Positions 9,228 to 19,017 are shown, counted from the stretch's first letter. The stretch is 43,145 nt of DNA from Halobacteriales archaeon SW_6_65_15 (GCA_003023465.1 PXSM01000083.1:13051-56195), one strand, 5' to 3'. The notes: a model not told the origin generated them from the sequence alone. Translations and numbers: made by a program.

Positions 9228-10154
9228 TCAAAAGTACGCGAACAGGTCGAAGAAGTCCGCCGCGTACAGGAGCGTCGAGAGCAACACGAAGACCCCGAAG
9301 CCGTACGAGAGAACGACGTATCCGGCAGCGAGGGACGCGTTCCGCTCGCGAAGGTCCGCCGTTCCTCTGGTCCGCAGATCGACTACGTCGAACGTGTCGA
9401 TCATCAACAGGTAGCCGTCCCCGTGGATGAGCGGGTTCAGACTGAACAGGAGCTGGGAGACCGACGCGACCATCGTAACCTCCAGCACGAGGTTCCCGGG
9501 CAAGAGCAGGACGTAGATCGCGAGCACGACGAGGAGCCAGACGACTTCGACGAACGGCCCGGCCAGCGTGATCCAGCGTCTTCGGTTGCGCGGGAGCATC
9601 CACGCCCCGGTCGCGTCCGTAACGACGGTCAGGAGCACCCCGTTGACGAAGCCGAGACGTAACGACGGGTCGAGGAACGGTTTGCTCGCCAGATAGTGGC
9701 CGAGTTCGTGGTTGGCGACCGTCAGCGCCACCAGTACGGCGACGAGACCGATGGTTTCGGGGGCGTACAGCGCGGGGTCGGAGAAGATGCCGTCGGTAGA
9801 GAAGACCCCGGGGAGGACCGTCCAGATACCGAACAGGCTGAGCCCGAACAGCACGACGAACGCCACCACTCGCGGCCAGAGTCGGATGTCGTCCGGCGGA
9901 ACGAGACGGACGACGGGTTCGTCGGGGCGAAGGTATCCCTCCTCTCGCAACTGACCGACCAGTTCCTTCGGGGTCCCTTCGAGGTCGTCTTCCGGCAGTT
10001 CGCCGGTCGCTAGCTTCTCCAACAGGGCGACCGCTCTGTCGGAGAGCCGTCGGAGGTCCCCGTTCGGATTCCGAATGTACGTCTCCCCCTCGACCTCTAT
10101 CCGGGTGAATCCCACGACCGCATCGGGCCGTTCCGTCTCTGTTTCCATCGTCAC
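9228..10154 (-). CDS. M50 (site-2-protease-like) membrane metallopeptidase with PqqD/RRE-like N-terminal domain
   Basis: NHELGHYLAS (HExxH), NPLIHGDGYLLMIDTFDVVDLRTRG, several TM segments. N-terminus GETYIRNPNGDLRRLSDRAVALLEKLATGELPEDDLEGTPKELVGQLREEGYLRPDEP resembles a PqqD-type fold. Confidence 0.75.
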   Translation of the reverse strand: MTMETETERPDAVVGFTRIEVEGETYIRNPNGDLRRLSDRAVALLEKLATGELPEDDLEGTPKELVGQLREEGYLRPDEPVVRLVPPDDIRLWPRVVAFVVLFGLSLFGIWTVLPGVFSTDGIFSDPALYAPETIGLVAVLVALTVANHELGHYLASKPFLDPSLRLGFVNGVLLTVVTDATGAWMLPRNRRRWITLAGPFVEVVWLLVVLAIYVLLLPGNLVLEVTMVASVSQLLFSLNPLIHGDGYLLMIDTFDVVDLRTRGTADLRERNASLAAGYVVLSYGFGVFVLLSTLLYAADFFDLFAYF

Positions 10155-10172
10155 GTGTTTCGAATGGAGAGA

Positions 10173-11105
10173 TTACAACAGGTACTCGGCGAGTGCATCG
10201 GAAACGCCCAGGTCGGCGTGTTTGTCTGGTGCGACGAACCGGGGTGCCTCGTTCAACTCCAGCAGTGCGTACGTCCCGTCGGGACGCCGACGCACGTCGG
10301 CGGCCGCGAAGGTGAACCCCGTCACGTCGGCCGCTCGGAGCAGCGCGTCTTCCAGCTCGTCCGAAACCGTGATGGGCTCGATCTCGACCTCCTCACCTTT
10401 CCCTTCGACCACGGCGTGCTGGAACGAGAAGTACTCGCTCTCGTACCTCGCGGCCCCGATAACCTCCCCGTCCAGGACGTACACGCGGAGGTCTTCGCCC
10501 TCGACGAACTCCTGGAACTGCACCGGCGCGGTCGCGAGATCGTCGAGTCGCTCGTCGAGGTCCTCCTCGGTCAGCTTCTTCGGCACTGCTCCTTTGGTGA
10601 TGGGCTTGTACACGACTTGCTCGTGTTCGTCGTAGAACGACCGGACTTCGTCGGGGTCGTTCGTGAACAGGGTGTCTGGAATCGGTACCCCCTCGCGGTC
10701 GTACAGGTGCAACTGTAGCGGCTTCCGGTCCTGCCAGTAGTGGTTCTCCAGCGGAACGATCACGTTTGCGTACTGTTCGAGCGTTCCGCAGAGGCTCTCG
10801 AACAGCCCGCGGTGCTCCCGAAGCTGGTTGAGCGTCGGGCGGACGTGTTCTTGGAGGCTCTCGGTGAACGCCGGGTCCGTCGGATGGAAGACGTGATGGG
10901 AGGCGACGTACGCGCCCGTCACGTCCTCGAACTCGATGTGCGATCCGAACACGGCCTCGTCGCTCTCGGGCTCGTACTTGAGCGTGTCCTCGCTCGGCCA
11001 GTCGGCGACGTCGCAGGTGATTGCGGTTCCACCCCGCTCTTCGACCGCGTCGGCGACGAGACCGAACTCCGGCTGGTCCGCGAAGCCGACTATTACGACA
11101 GTCAT
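10173..11105 (-). CDS. ATP-grasp ligase (RimK/MvdD-like)
   Basis: VYKPITKGAVPKKL, FQEFVEGEDLRVYVLDGEVIGAARYES, AADVRRRPDGTYALLELNEAPRFV are typical ATP-grasp motifs. AT-rich promoter-like sequence directly upstream. Confidence 0.8.
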   Translation of the reverse strand: MTVVIVGFADQPEFGLVADAVEERGGTAITCDVADWPSEDTLKYEPESDEAVFGSHIEFEDVTGAYVASHHVFHPTDPAFTESLQEHVRPTLNQLREHRGLFESLCGTLEQYANVIVPLENHYWQDRKPLQLHLYDREGVPIPDTLFTNDPDEVRSFYDEHEQVVYKPITKGAVPKKLTEEDLDERLDDLATAPVQFQEFVEGEDLRVYVLDGEVIGAARYESEYFSFQHAVVEGKGEEVEIEPITVSDELEDALLRAADVTGFTFAAADVRRRPDGTYALLELNEAPRFVAPDKHADLGVSDALAEYLL

Positions 11106-11251
11106 AACCTCATGATACAACTATTCAGTAATAAAAATTATTGCATCGAACCGACGTCGCTATCAGTCGTAGCGCCACGTCGTGCAGGCCGTAACGCTAC
11201 GATTCGCGTCGCACCACCCCACGTCCACCATCTCACGTAGTCCCCACCACA

Positions 11252-11680
11252 TCACGCGATCTGCCACGTCCAGCGCGAGTCGAGGTAGTACCGGTAGATG
11301 CCACTGATGACGATGGCCAGTCCGTTGGCGACGAGGTACATCAGCCCGGTCCAGTTGACGAACGCCCAGAGGAGCGCGACCTGTATCGGAATCGCGCTTC
11401 CGCGGACGACGTTGGTCCGGAGCAGTCCCACGAGGTAGTCGTACGGGGCGGTGTACCGGGAATGCTGGAACGTCCACGCGTTGTTCGCCACGTACTGGAG
11501 GATGATCGTCAACTCGATGGCCCCGACGGCGGCGAAGATGTAGTTGATTTTACCCAGATCGACGAGTACCCACAGCACCGCCGTCTGGACGAGCGCGGCG
11601 CTCGCCCCGACGATGCCGAACCGATAGAGGCGGACGACCGTCGGATGGCTCGTCACGTTCCGGTATCCGGAGTCCCCCAC
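11252..11680 (-). CDS. GtrA-family membrane protein
   Basis: RLYRFGIVGASAALVQTAVLWVLVD...YVANNAWTFQ...NGLAIVISGIYRYYLDSRWTW. Confidence 0.82.
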   Translation of the reverse strand: MGDSGYRNVTSHPTVVRLYRFGIVGASAALVQTAVLWVLVDLGKINYIFAAVGAIELTIILQYVANNAWTFQHSRYTAPYDYLVGLLRTNVVRGSAIPIQVALLWAFVNWTGLMYLVANGLAIVISGIYRYYLDSRWTWQIA

Positions 11681-11748
11681 GAGACGTACACGAGGGCTTC
11701 GAGTGGGTAGTGGGTTTTGGCTTCGCGTTAGACCGATGGAAACGTTGC

Positions 11749-11836
11749 AGAAAAGTCCTCGAAAGCCCCCGCCCGGTCGCGGTCACCCTCGCTGCGCTCG
11801 CGTGATCGCGACCGGGCGGCCCCTTTCATCCACCCG
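11749..11836 (-). repeat. Structured intergenic repeat, copy A (minimal form)
   Basis: Arms GAAAGCCCCCGCCCGGTCGCG (11761-11781) and CGCGACCGGGCGGCCCCTTTC (11807-11827), flanked by CATCCACCC; same as copies B, C and D. Confidence 0.85.
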
Positions 11837-11933
11837 AACTGGCGGTTGTCCAGCGGAGCGCTTTCTGGTGGTTCGCGTCACCGAGCGTTCGCCGGTTGTC
11901 TGTGCCACCGAGCGCGGAATCCGCCGGTTGGCC

Positions 11934-12992
11934 TCACTCCCACGTCTCTTCGATGACCCGAAGCCAGTTCTCTTGGGCGATCTTCCGGACCTCCTCGTCG
12001 GTGAACCCTCTGTCTCGGATTTCGGCGAGCACGTCGGGGAGACCGGTTACGTCGCCCACTGCCTCGGGCACGTCCGCGCCGTCGAAGTCCGACCCGAGCG
12101 CGACGTACTCGACGCCCACGCGGTCGGCGACGTATTCGACGTGGTCCACGAGACCCGAGATAGGCAAATCGGCGTTGCTATGGGGGTCCTTCTTGAGGAA
12201 CCCCTCCGCGAAGGTGATGCCGACGAGTCCGCCGGAGTCGGCCACCGCGTCGATCTGCTCGTCGGTCAGGTTCCGGCTCACCCGGCAGACGTCGTGGACT
12301 GCGGCGTGGCTGACGACCAGCGGGTCCGTCGAAATCTCTGCCACGTCCTCGAACCCCGCGGTCGTGATGTGCGCGAGGTCCACGAGGATGCCCTTCTCGT
12401 TGCAGGCCCGCACGAGGTCGCGGCCCGCGTCCGTGAGGCCCGGGTCGGTGTCGGGCGTCCCGGGGTACTCGAACCGGACGCCGTGGCCGAACTCGTTGGG
12501 GCGACTCCAGACCGGGCCGATGGAGCGCACTCCCGCGGCGTAGAGGAGGTCGAGGTTCGACAGGTCCGGAGCCACCGCCTCGGCACCTTCGAGGTGCGGA
12601 ATCGCGGCGATAGTTCCCTCGAAAGTCAAGCAGGCTTCGAGGTCGTCGTAGTCGCCGACGACGCGGACCGTCCCCTCGGACTCGGCTTCGATGCGGTGGA
12701 GTCGCGCCAGCACGTCGTAGGTGAAGTGCTTCGCTCGCTCGTGGGCGATGGCGGGCGGTAGGTCCATCTCGTACCCCTCGTCGGTCTCGGTGCGGTCGTA
12801 CTCGTACTCCTCGTTCGGGACGAAGACGGCGAAGAAGCCGCCGCCGAAATTGCCCTCGCGGGCGCGCGGGAAGTCCACTTGTCCGGTCTCGCTCCGCTCG
12901 AAGAACGACCGGCCGCCGCCGCGCTCGGGGATGTGGAGGTCGATGAGGGTGTCGTTGTGGCCGTCGAAGACGCGAGTCGAGGGAGTGGTCAT
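11934..12992 (-). CDS. renal-dipeptidase-like (M19) dipeptidase
   Basis: FDGHNDTLIDLH, GVRSIGPVWSRPNEFGHGV, LVDLAHITTAGFEDVAEISTDPLVVSHAAVHDVCRVSRNLTDEQI, ALGSDFDGADVPEAVGDVTGLPDVL. Confidence 0.92.
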   Translation of the reverse strand: MTTPSTRVFDGHNDTLIDLHIPERGGGRSFFERSETGQVDFPRAREGNFGGGFFAVFVPNEEYEYDRTETDEGYEMDLPPAIAHERAKHFTYDVLARLHRIEAESEGTVRVVGDYDDLEACLTFEGTIAAIPHLEGAEAVAPDLSNLDLLYAAGVRSIGPVWSRPNEFGHGVRFEYPGTPDTDPGLTDAGRDLVRACNEKGILVDLAHITTAGFEDVAEISTDPLVVSHAAVHDVCRVSRNLTDEQIDAVADSGGLVGITFAEGFLKKDPHSNADLPISGLVDHVEYVADRVGVEYVALGSDFDGADVPEAVGDVTGLPDVLAEIRDRGFTDEEVRKIAQENWLRVIEETWE

Positions 12993-13082
12993 CAGATAGC
13001 TGGAAGCGGAGTGCGTGGGACTGTCAATGTATCGGAGCCGAGTCTCCCCGAGATTTATCACCGACCCGGAATAGCTTCGGCC

Positions 13083-13784
13083 ATGGAGACGTTCCTGACC
13101 CTCGGATACGAGCAGGAGACCGACGTTCCGCCGGAGTTCGTGGACGACGTTCGAACTCCCGAGGCGTACGTCCGGCACTTCCTCCGAGAGCACACCGAGG
13201 AGGGCGACGTCGTTCTCGACCCCTTCGCCGGATTCGGGACGACCCTGCTGGTCGCCGAGGAACTGGGTCGAGTCCCCTACGGCGTCGAGTACGAGGAAGA
13301 CCGCGTGGCGGTCGTTCGGGACAGGGTCAGCGCCGACCACGCAGAGCATGTGATTCGGGGGAGTGCCCTCGAACTCGACTCGCACGACCTCCCGCCGTTC
13401 GACTGCTGTCTCACCTCCCCGCCGTACATGGTCGAGGGGATGGAGACCAACCCCTTCCGGAACTACGCAACCGACAGCGAGAGCGACTACGACCGGTACC
13501 TCGCGGACGTTCGGGAGGTGTTCGCTCAGTTGCGCCAGCTCGCGTCTTCCGACGTCACCCTCCTCGTGGACGTGTCGAACGTGAAGTTCGAAGGCGACGT
13601 GACGACGCTGGCGTGGGACGTGGCCGACGCCGTTTCCGAGTCGTTCCACTTCCGGGGCGAGGTCGTCGTCGGATGGAAGGGGGAGGACCAAGACGACAGG
13701 GACGGCGGAACCTACGTCTACGGTTACGACCACAGCTACTGTCTGGTGTTCGGGGCCGGAGAGGAGGAATCGGAAACGAAGTGA
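13083..13784 (+). CDS. SAM-dependent DNA methyltransferase (N6-A/N4-C class), stand-alone
   Basis: VVLDPFAGFGTTLLVAEELGRVPYGVEYEED and DCCLTSPPYMVEG motifs. Confidence 0.8.
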   Translation: METFLTLGYEQETDVPPEFVDDVRTPEAYVRHFLREHTEEGDVVLDPFAGFGTTLLVAEELGRVPYGVEYEEDRVAVVRDRVSADHAEHVIRGSALELDSHDLPPFDCCLTSPPYMVEGMETNPFRNYATDSESDYDRYLADVREVFAQLRQLASSDVTLLVDVSNVKFEGDVTTLAWDVADAVSESFHFRGEVVVGWKGEDQDDRDGGTYVYGYDHSYCLVFGAGEEESETK

Positions 13785-13793
13785 GAAACCGGC

Positions 13794-15164
13794 TCAGACC
13801 TCGTACTCGTCCTCGCGGAACTGGACGTACTTGCCGCCCTTGTACTTGCGTTTGGTCATCTTGTACTTGCCGACCAGTCTCGCGCCCGCGATGCCCGACG
13901 AGAGCTTCCAGTTCAGGAGGCCGTTCTCGCGGTCGTCGGAGAGGATGTCGCTCGCCATGGCGAACGCCCGGTCCCAGTCGGCGGGTTCGTAGTCGGCCAC
14001 GATGTCCGCGAAGGTGACGTTCCGGGTGATCTCGTCGCCGATGGCCGCCTTCCACTGGTCGTTGTAGGCGTCGAGGCGACCCTTCGCGGCGAGTTCGCCG
14101 GCGATGGAGCCGGTTCGGACCGCGACGTGGTACCCGCCCTCGTGGAACGCCGAGGTCGTACCCATCGCGCCGCCAGCCACCGCGACGTTCGCCTTCGTCG
14201 GCGAGTCGATTGGTCGCGTCGAGGAGATGGGATACGTTTCGGTCCCCTTGCTCTTGCCGCGGTCCTCCGCGATGGGAAAGTCGCTCAGGTCGTACTCGTC
14301 GCCGTATTCGCGTTCGAGCAGGCGCTCGATGTAGGTGCCGCCGCGCGGAATCCGGTCGTCCTCGGGCCGGAGCAGGGCGTACTCGTCGCGGTTCGGAATC
14401 TCGTCGGTGTCCATCCCGATTGGCATCGTCAGGCCGACGCGGGCGACGGTGCCGTCGTTGGGGAATATCCACGGGTAGGCCGTCTCGCCGGGCATGACGC
14501 CCCACCAGAACTTGAGCGAGCGCGGCTCGAACAGCTCTTCGGGGAACTCCCGGTACTCCTGATACGCGATGTGGTTGGCCGTGTTCGGAGCCATGACCTC
14601 CGAAATGGGCCGACTCTCCGGCGAGAACCGGTCGAGTACCCGCATCGTGACCTGTCGCTGGGGTCCGTCGGCGAGGACGAGGTGGTCGGCGTGCACGTCT
14701 TCGCCGTCGGCTAGCGTCAGGACGTGACTCGGCTCGCCCGTCAGGTCGGTCTCCACGTCGGTCACGCTGGTGCCGACGCGGTACTCCGCGCCGGCTTCCT
14801 CGGCGCGCTCGCGGAGCCAATCGTCCATCCGGGCGCGGTGGAAGGTGAACCCGAACCCGTCGTACGACGACTCGATGCCGGTGGTCTCCATGGTGCAGGA
14901 CTCGTTGGGCCCGAGGAACTCGGTCCGGTCGAGTTCCTGGAGGACCACGTGCTCGGGGATTTCCTCGAACGGAATGTCCATGATGTCCACCCAGTAGTCG
15001 AGCATCCCGGCGGCGTCTGTCGAGTCCGGTCCAAGCTCCTCGCGGTCGGCGCGCGGGACGCCTTTCTCGACGAGGAGCGCGTCGGCCCCGTGTTCGGCGG
15101 CCGCCCGCGCGGCGGCGGACCCGGCTGGGCCGCCGCCGACGATGGCCACGTCGACTCGCTTCAT
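13794..15164 (-). CDS. geranylgeranyl-reductase-family FAD-dependent oxidoreductase
   Basis: VDVAIVGGGPAGSAAARAAAEHGADALLVEKG; VAVAGGAMGTTSAFHEGGYHVAVRTG. Confidence 0.85.
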   Translation of the reverse strand: MKRVDVAIVGGGPAGSAAARAAAEHGADALLVEKGVPRADREELGPDSTDAAGMLDYWVDIMDIPFEEIPEHVVLQELDRTEFLGPNESCTMETTGIESSYDGFGFTFHRARMDDWLRERAEEAGAEYRVGTSVTDVETDLTGEPSHVLTLADGEDVHADHLVLADGPQRQVTMRVLDRFSPESRPISEVMAPNTANHIAYQEYREFPEELFEPRSLKFWWGVMPGETAYPWIFPNDGTVARVGLTMPIGMDTDEIPNRDEYALLRPEDDRIPRGGTYIERLLEREYGDEYDLSDFPIAEDRGKSKGTETYPISSTRPIDSPTKANVAVAGGAMGTTSAFHEGGYHVAVRTGSIAGELAAKGRLDAYNDQWKAAIGDEITRNVTFADIVADYEPADWDRAFAMASDILSDDRENGLLNWKLSSGIAGARLVGKYKMTKRKYKGGKYVQFREDEYEV

Positions 15165-15403
15165 ACGCCTACGGTTCCGCCCCGGGTATTAAAGAATTGA
15201 CCTTCCGAATCCGTGATGGGTGCGGCGTGGCCCGCTCGACGAAGGGGTCGTACGGGGTCTTCCGTTGGCAATCGTCCTACTGGAAAATATCATTTATCTG
15301 GTGGAAAAATACACTCCTATTCTTAAGCAGTAGAAATATATTACAAAGAAATGAATATCGTTCTTACCGAAGGCTCTGGCGGCCGTCGCCGGAATCTCCC
15401 GCG

Positions 15404-17258
15404 CTATTCGTCGTCCTGCTTGCGGTGGGGCCGACTGCTCCCGTCGTCGGGGTCCACTTGCAGGTACTTGGCGAACAGGTCCGCGACGCGAGAGTAGGCG
15501 TCGAGCACGTTCTCGCGCTTCAGGAAGCCGTGGGGTTCGTCCTCGTAGGTCTGGAACTCGTGGCGCTTGCCGTGCTTCTCCAGCTCCTCGACCAACTGCT
15601 CGGACTGGCTGAGGGGCACCCGCACGTCCTGCTCGCCGTGAAGCACGAGGAGGGGTGCGTCGATGTCCTCGACCGCGCGGATGGGACTGGGGTCGCGGTA
15701 GTTCTCCACGTCGGTCGCCGGGAATCCGAGTTCGCGCTTCATCAGCCGCCAGCCCACGTCGTCGGTGTCGTCCATGAAGCTCTCGTAGTCGTACACCCCG
15801 TAGAAGGCGGCTCCGGCGTCGAACCGGTCCGTGCGCCCGAGGGCGTTGACCGTCATCAGTCCGCCGCCGCTGCCGCCGAAGATGCCCGCGCGGTCGGGAT
15901 CGACGGTCGGGTAGGCGTCCGCGAGGGCGTCCGCGGCGTTCACCACGTCGTCGAGGTCGCCCTCGCCCCACGCGAAGTCGTTGCGGTTGCGGAACTCCCG
16001 GCCGAAGCCGCTCGACCCGCGGTAGTTCGGCTCGACGACGGCGTAGCCCTGCGCGACGAAGTACTGGGCGCGGTAGTTGTACTCGTAGCCGTCGAAGGCG
16101 GTCGGGCCGCCGTGGGGGTGGACGAGCAGGGGAATCGAGTCCGGGTCGGCCTCGTCGTAGTTCTCCGGGAGATAGACCATCGCGTGAATTTCCACCCCGC
16201 CGGTCGAATCGTAGGTGATACTCTCGGGTTCGACGAACTGGGCGTCGAGACCTGCCGGCGGTCGCCCCGCCCGACGAGCCTCCGGTCGCGTCGCTCCCGG
16301 AGACGTCTCGCCACTCGGGGAAGTATCGCTCACCGGGTTCGTCGGCGAGAGTTTCGACTGCTCTCGCTTCCGCTTTCTCTCCGGCTCCCGTCCCTTCTCT
16401 CGCGACGGTTCGGACCTCCACGTTCCCCTCTCGGGTCGCAGTCACGGCGAGGCGCTCGCCGTCGGCATCCCACGAGGGCGCGCCGAAGTCGGTGCCACTT
16501 TCGGCGAGGAGCTGTTCGGGCTCGCGGTGGTCGGGACCGGTGACGTAGACGGCGTCGAAGCCGCTGGCGTCGTGGACGAAGGCGAGTTCCTCCGAGTCGG
16601 GACGTGGCCGGGGCGCGTAGGCGTTCACGGAGTCGCTGGCGAAGACCTCTTCGACCTCGCCGTCGCGCCCGACCCGGACGATGTGGCTCGCGCGGTCCTG
16701 CAGGTCTCGGTGGCGAGTCCGTACCGCGTAGAGGGTGTCCTCGTCGGGCCAGCGGGGGTCCACGTAGAGGTACTCGTCGTCCCGCAACACTTCGATCCGG
16801 TCGCCGTCGGCCGAGGCGACCGCGAGCGACCCCGGCGACCAGTGGTCGGTCACGAACGCGATTTCCTCGCCGGTGGGCGAGAACCGCGGGTCGCCGTCGT
16901 TGGCGTCGTGGTGGGTCACTTTCGTCTTCTCGCCCGTGTCGGGGTCTACTGTCCAGATCGAGAGGGAGTCGTCCACCTGCGAGGCGTAGGCGATGGTCTC
17001 GCCCACGGGATGCCAGTCGAACCACCGCGGATCGACGTGGGTGTATCGCTGGGCGAGGACGCCCCGGCCGGTCAGCTTTCGGGTCTCCTCGCCGTCTTTC
17101 AGCCAGAGGTCGGTCCGGTGTTCGCTGGTCGCGGCGTAGGCCAATCGGTTGCGGTCGGACTCGGCGGGTTCCGGGACGACCTGCTCGACCATCTCGGCCG
17201 TCGCGGCGTCGGCCAGCAGGTCGTCGGCCTCGGTGTCGCGAAGGTCGCGTCGGTACAT
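15404..17258 (-). pseudogene. S9 family prolyl-oligopeptidase-like peptidase, frame broken between beta-propeller and catalytic domain
   Basis: Propeller half in ORF 15294..17258 (WFDWHPVGETIAYASQVDDSLSIWTVDPDTG). Catalytic half in ORF 15404..16333 (HPHGGPTAFDGYEYNYRAQYFVAQGYAVVEPNYRGSSGFGREF, GIFGGSGGGLM, HGEQDVRVPLSQSEQL). The two are in different frames. Confidence 0.85.
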
Positions 17259-17380
17259 GGGTGTGTCAATGCTTGTCCGGCCTTTATATTCGCGGGTACC
17301 GGAGAAGTGGCTGGAACGAGTTTAATTATTCCCCCATATTTACGTAATATAGGTTCCAAGGCTCGCGTGGGTTGTTACCC

Positions 17381-17607
17381 ATGTACAGGAAGCTCTCATC
17401 GCGTTCGTCGCCATCGGCCTGCTGGTCGGAATGACCGGGCAGGTCGGTGCGGTAGCATCGCCCAGCGAACCCATCACCGAGGACTACGCGGTAACGGACG
17501 TGCCGACCGACCTCTCGCACGGAGCCGAGTACTTCGGAGTCGGCGTGATGGGCCACGAATGCTTCTCGGAGGACGGTGGCGAGCACGGTTCCTGCGAACA
17601 CGTGTAG
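17381..17607 (+). pseudogene. small secreted protein gene with probable 1-nt frameshift in the signal-peptide region
   Basis: ATG TAC AGG AAG CTC (MYRKL), then +1 frame IAFVAIGLLVGMTGQVGAVASPSEPITEDYAVTDVPTDLSHGAEYFGVGVMGHECFSEDGGEHGSCEHV*. Confidence 0.55.
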
Positions 17608-17703
17608 TTCGCGAGCCATCGACGGTCGCCATCGCCTTTTTTGCAGGCTAACCCCGTACTTCGAACCGAAATCCTCATATCCCCGCTTTCGCACCTTCGG
17701 GGT

Positions 17704-18906
17704 GTGCCAGCAATAGTCAATGGGACGGTTCACACCGTCACCGACCGCGGGACCATCGAAGGGGGAACGGTGCTCTTCGACGAGGGTCGGATCGTGGCGG
17801 TCGGCGACGAAGCGGAGGGAGAGCTACCCGCGGACGCGGAGGTTTTCGACGTGGACGGCAAGCACGTCACGCCCGGGCTCGTGGAGGCGCACAGCCACGC
17901 CGGGATGGCCGAGTGGGGCGAACCCGAGGACGGCGACTTCAACGAGGTCTCGGACCCCGTAACTCCCCACGTCAACGCGCTCGACGGCTTCCACCCGCGT
18001 GACGACGAACTCAAGCACGCGTTCCAGGGCGGCATCACGACCGTCAGCGCCCGGATGGGGAGCGCGAACGTCGTCTGCGGCGTCATCTGTTCGATGAAGA
18101 CCTACGGGGACACCGCCGACGAGATGTTCGTCAAGGAAGACGGCATGAAGGCCGCGTTCGGCGAGAACCCCAAGCGCGTCCACGGCGAGGGGAAGGACCG
18201 CGAGCCGATCACGCGGCCGGGCGTCGCGGCGACCCTCCGGCAGGCCCTGATGGAGGCCGAGGACTACGTGGAGCGCCGCGAGAACGCCCGCGAGGAGGGC
18301 GAACCCTTCGAGCGCGACCTCGGGATGGAGAACCTCGCCCGCGTCGTCGAGGGTGACCTGCCCCTGCGGGTCCACGCCCACCGCGCGGACGACATCATGA
18401 CCGTGTTCCGCATCACCGACGAGTTCGGCATCGACAAACTCTCCATCGAGCACGCCACCGAGGGTCACGTCATCGCCGACGAGTTCGTCGAGCGCGACGT
18501 GCCCGCGGTGGTCGGTCCCACTATCTCCTCGGCCAGCAAGTACGAACTCCGCAACATCACCTTCGAGACGCCGGGCATCCTCCACGAGGCGGGCGTGAAG
18601 GTCGCCATCCAGACCGACGCGCCGGTCCTCCCGCAGGAACACCTCGACGTGTGCGTCGGCCTCGCCGTCCGCGAGGGGCTTCCGAAGGACGTGGCTCTCC
18701 AGACCGTCACGCGAAACCCGGCCGAGATTCTGGGTATCGAGGACCGCGTCGGAACCCTCGAAGAAGGTACGGACGCCGACCTCGTGGTCTGGGACGGCGA
18801 GATGTTCGACCTCGACTCGGACGCCCAGCAGGTGTTCGTCGAGGGCGAGCGCGCCTACGACAGCGAGCGCGACGACGTGGACCCCCGCGAAGACTACGCG
18901 TGGTAA
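17704..18906 (+). CDS. amidohydrolase (imidazolonepropionase-like)
   Basis: VDGKHVTPGLVEAHSHAGMAEWGE; LPLRVHAHRADDIMTVFRI; VAIQTDAPVLPQEHLDVCVGLAVREGLPKDVALQTVTRNPAEILGIEDRVGTLEEGTDADLVVWDGE. GTG start likely. Confidence 0.9.
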   Translation: MPAIVNGTVHTVTDRGTIEGGTVLFDEGRIVAVGDEAEGELPADAEVFDVDGKHVTPGLVEAHSHAGMAEWGEPEDGDFNEVSDPVTPHVNALDGFHPRDDELKHAFQGGITTVSARMGSANVVCGVICSMKTYGDTADEMFVKEDGMKAAFGENPKRVHGEGKDREPITRPGVAATLRQALMEAEDYVERRENAREEGEPFERDLGMENLARVVEGDLPLRVHAHRADDIMTVFRITDEFGIDKLSIEHATEGHVIADEFVERDVPAVVGPTISSASKYELRNITFETPGILHEAGVKVAIQTDAPVLPQEHLDVCVGLAVREGLPKDVALQTVTRNPAEILGIEDRVGTLEEGTDADLVVWDGEMFDLDSDAQQVFVEGERAYDSERDDVDPREDYAW

Positions 18907-19017
18907 TTCGGGGATAGCGACGGCGGAAGCCGATTTCTTCTCGCATCTTCAGTAGCTCGCTGAGTGGTTTATCTACCACCCGGCGCGCGCAGGAGCGGCC
19001 TCTGTGCCGCGACGAAG

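Noticed and set aside
12993-13733. N-terminal extension of the dipeptidase ORF (11934..13733)
   Set aside because: The extension is antisense to the DNA methyltransferase; the natural start is the ATG at 12992 (MTTPSTRVFDGHNDT).
17326-17733. 135-aa minus-strand ORF MNRPIDYCWHTPKVRKRG...
   Set aside because: Plus strand gives a more convincing (frameshifted) signal-peptide protein; no domain on the minus strand.
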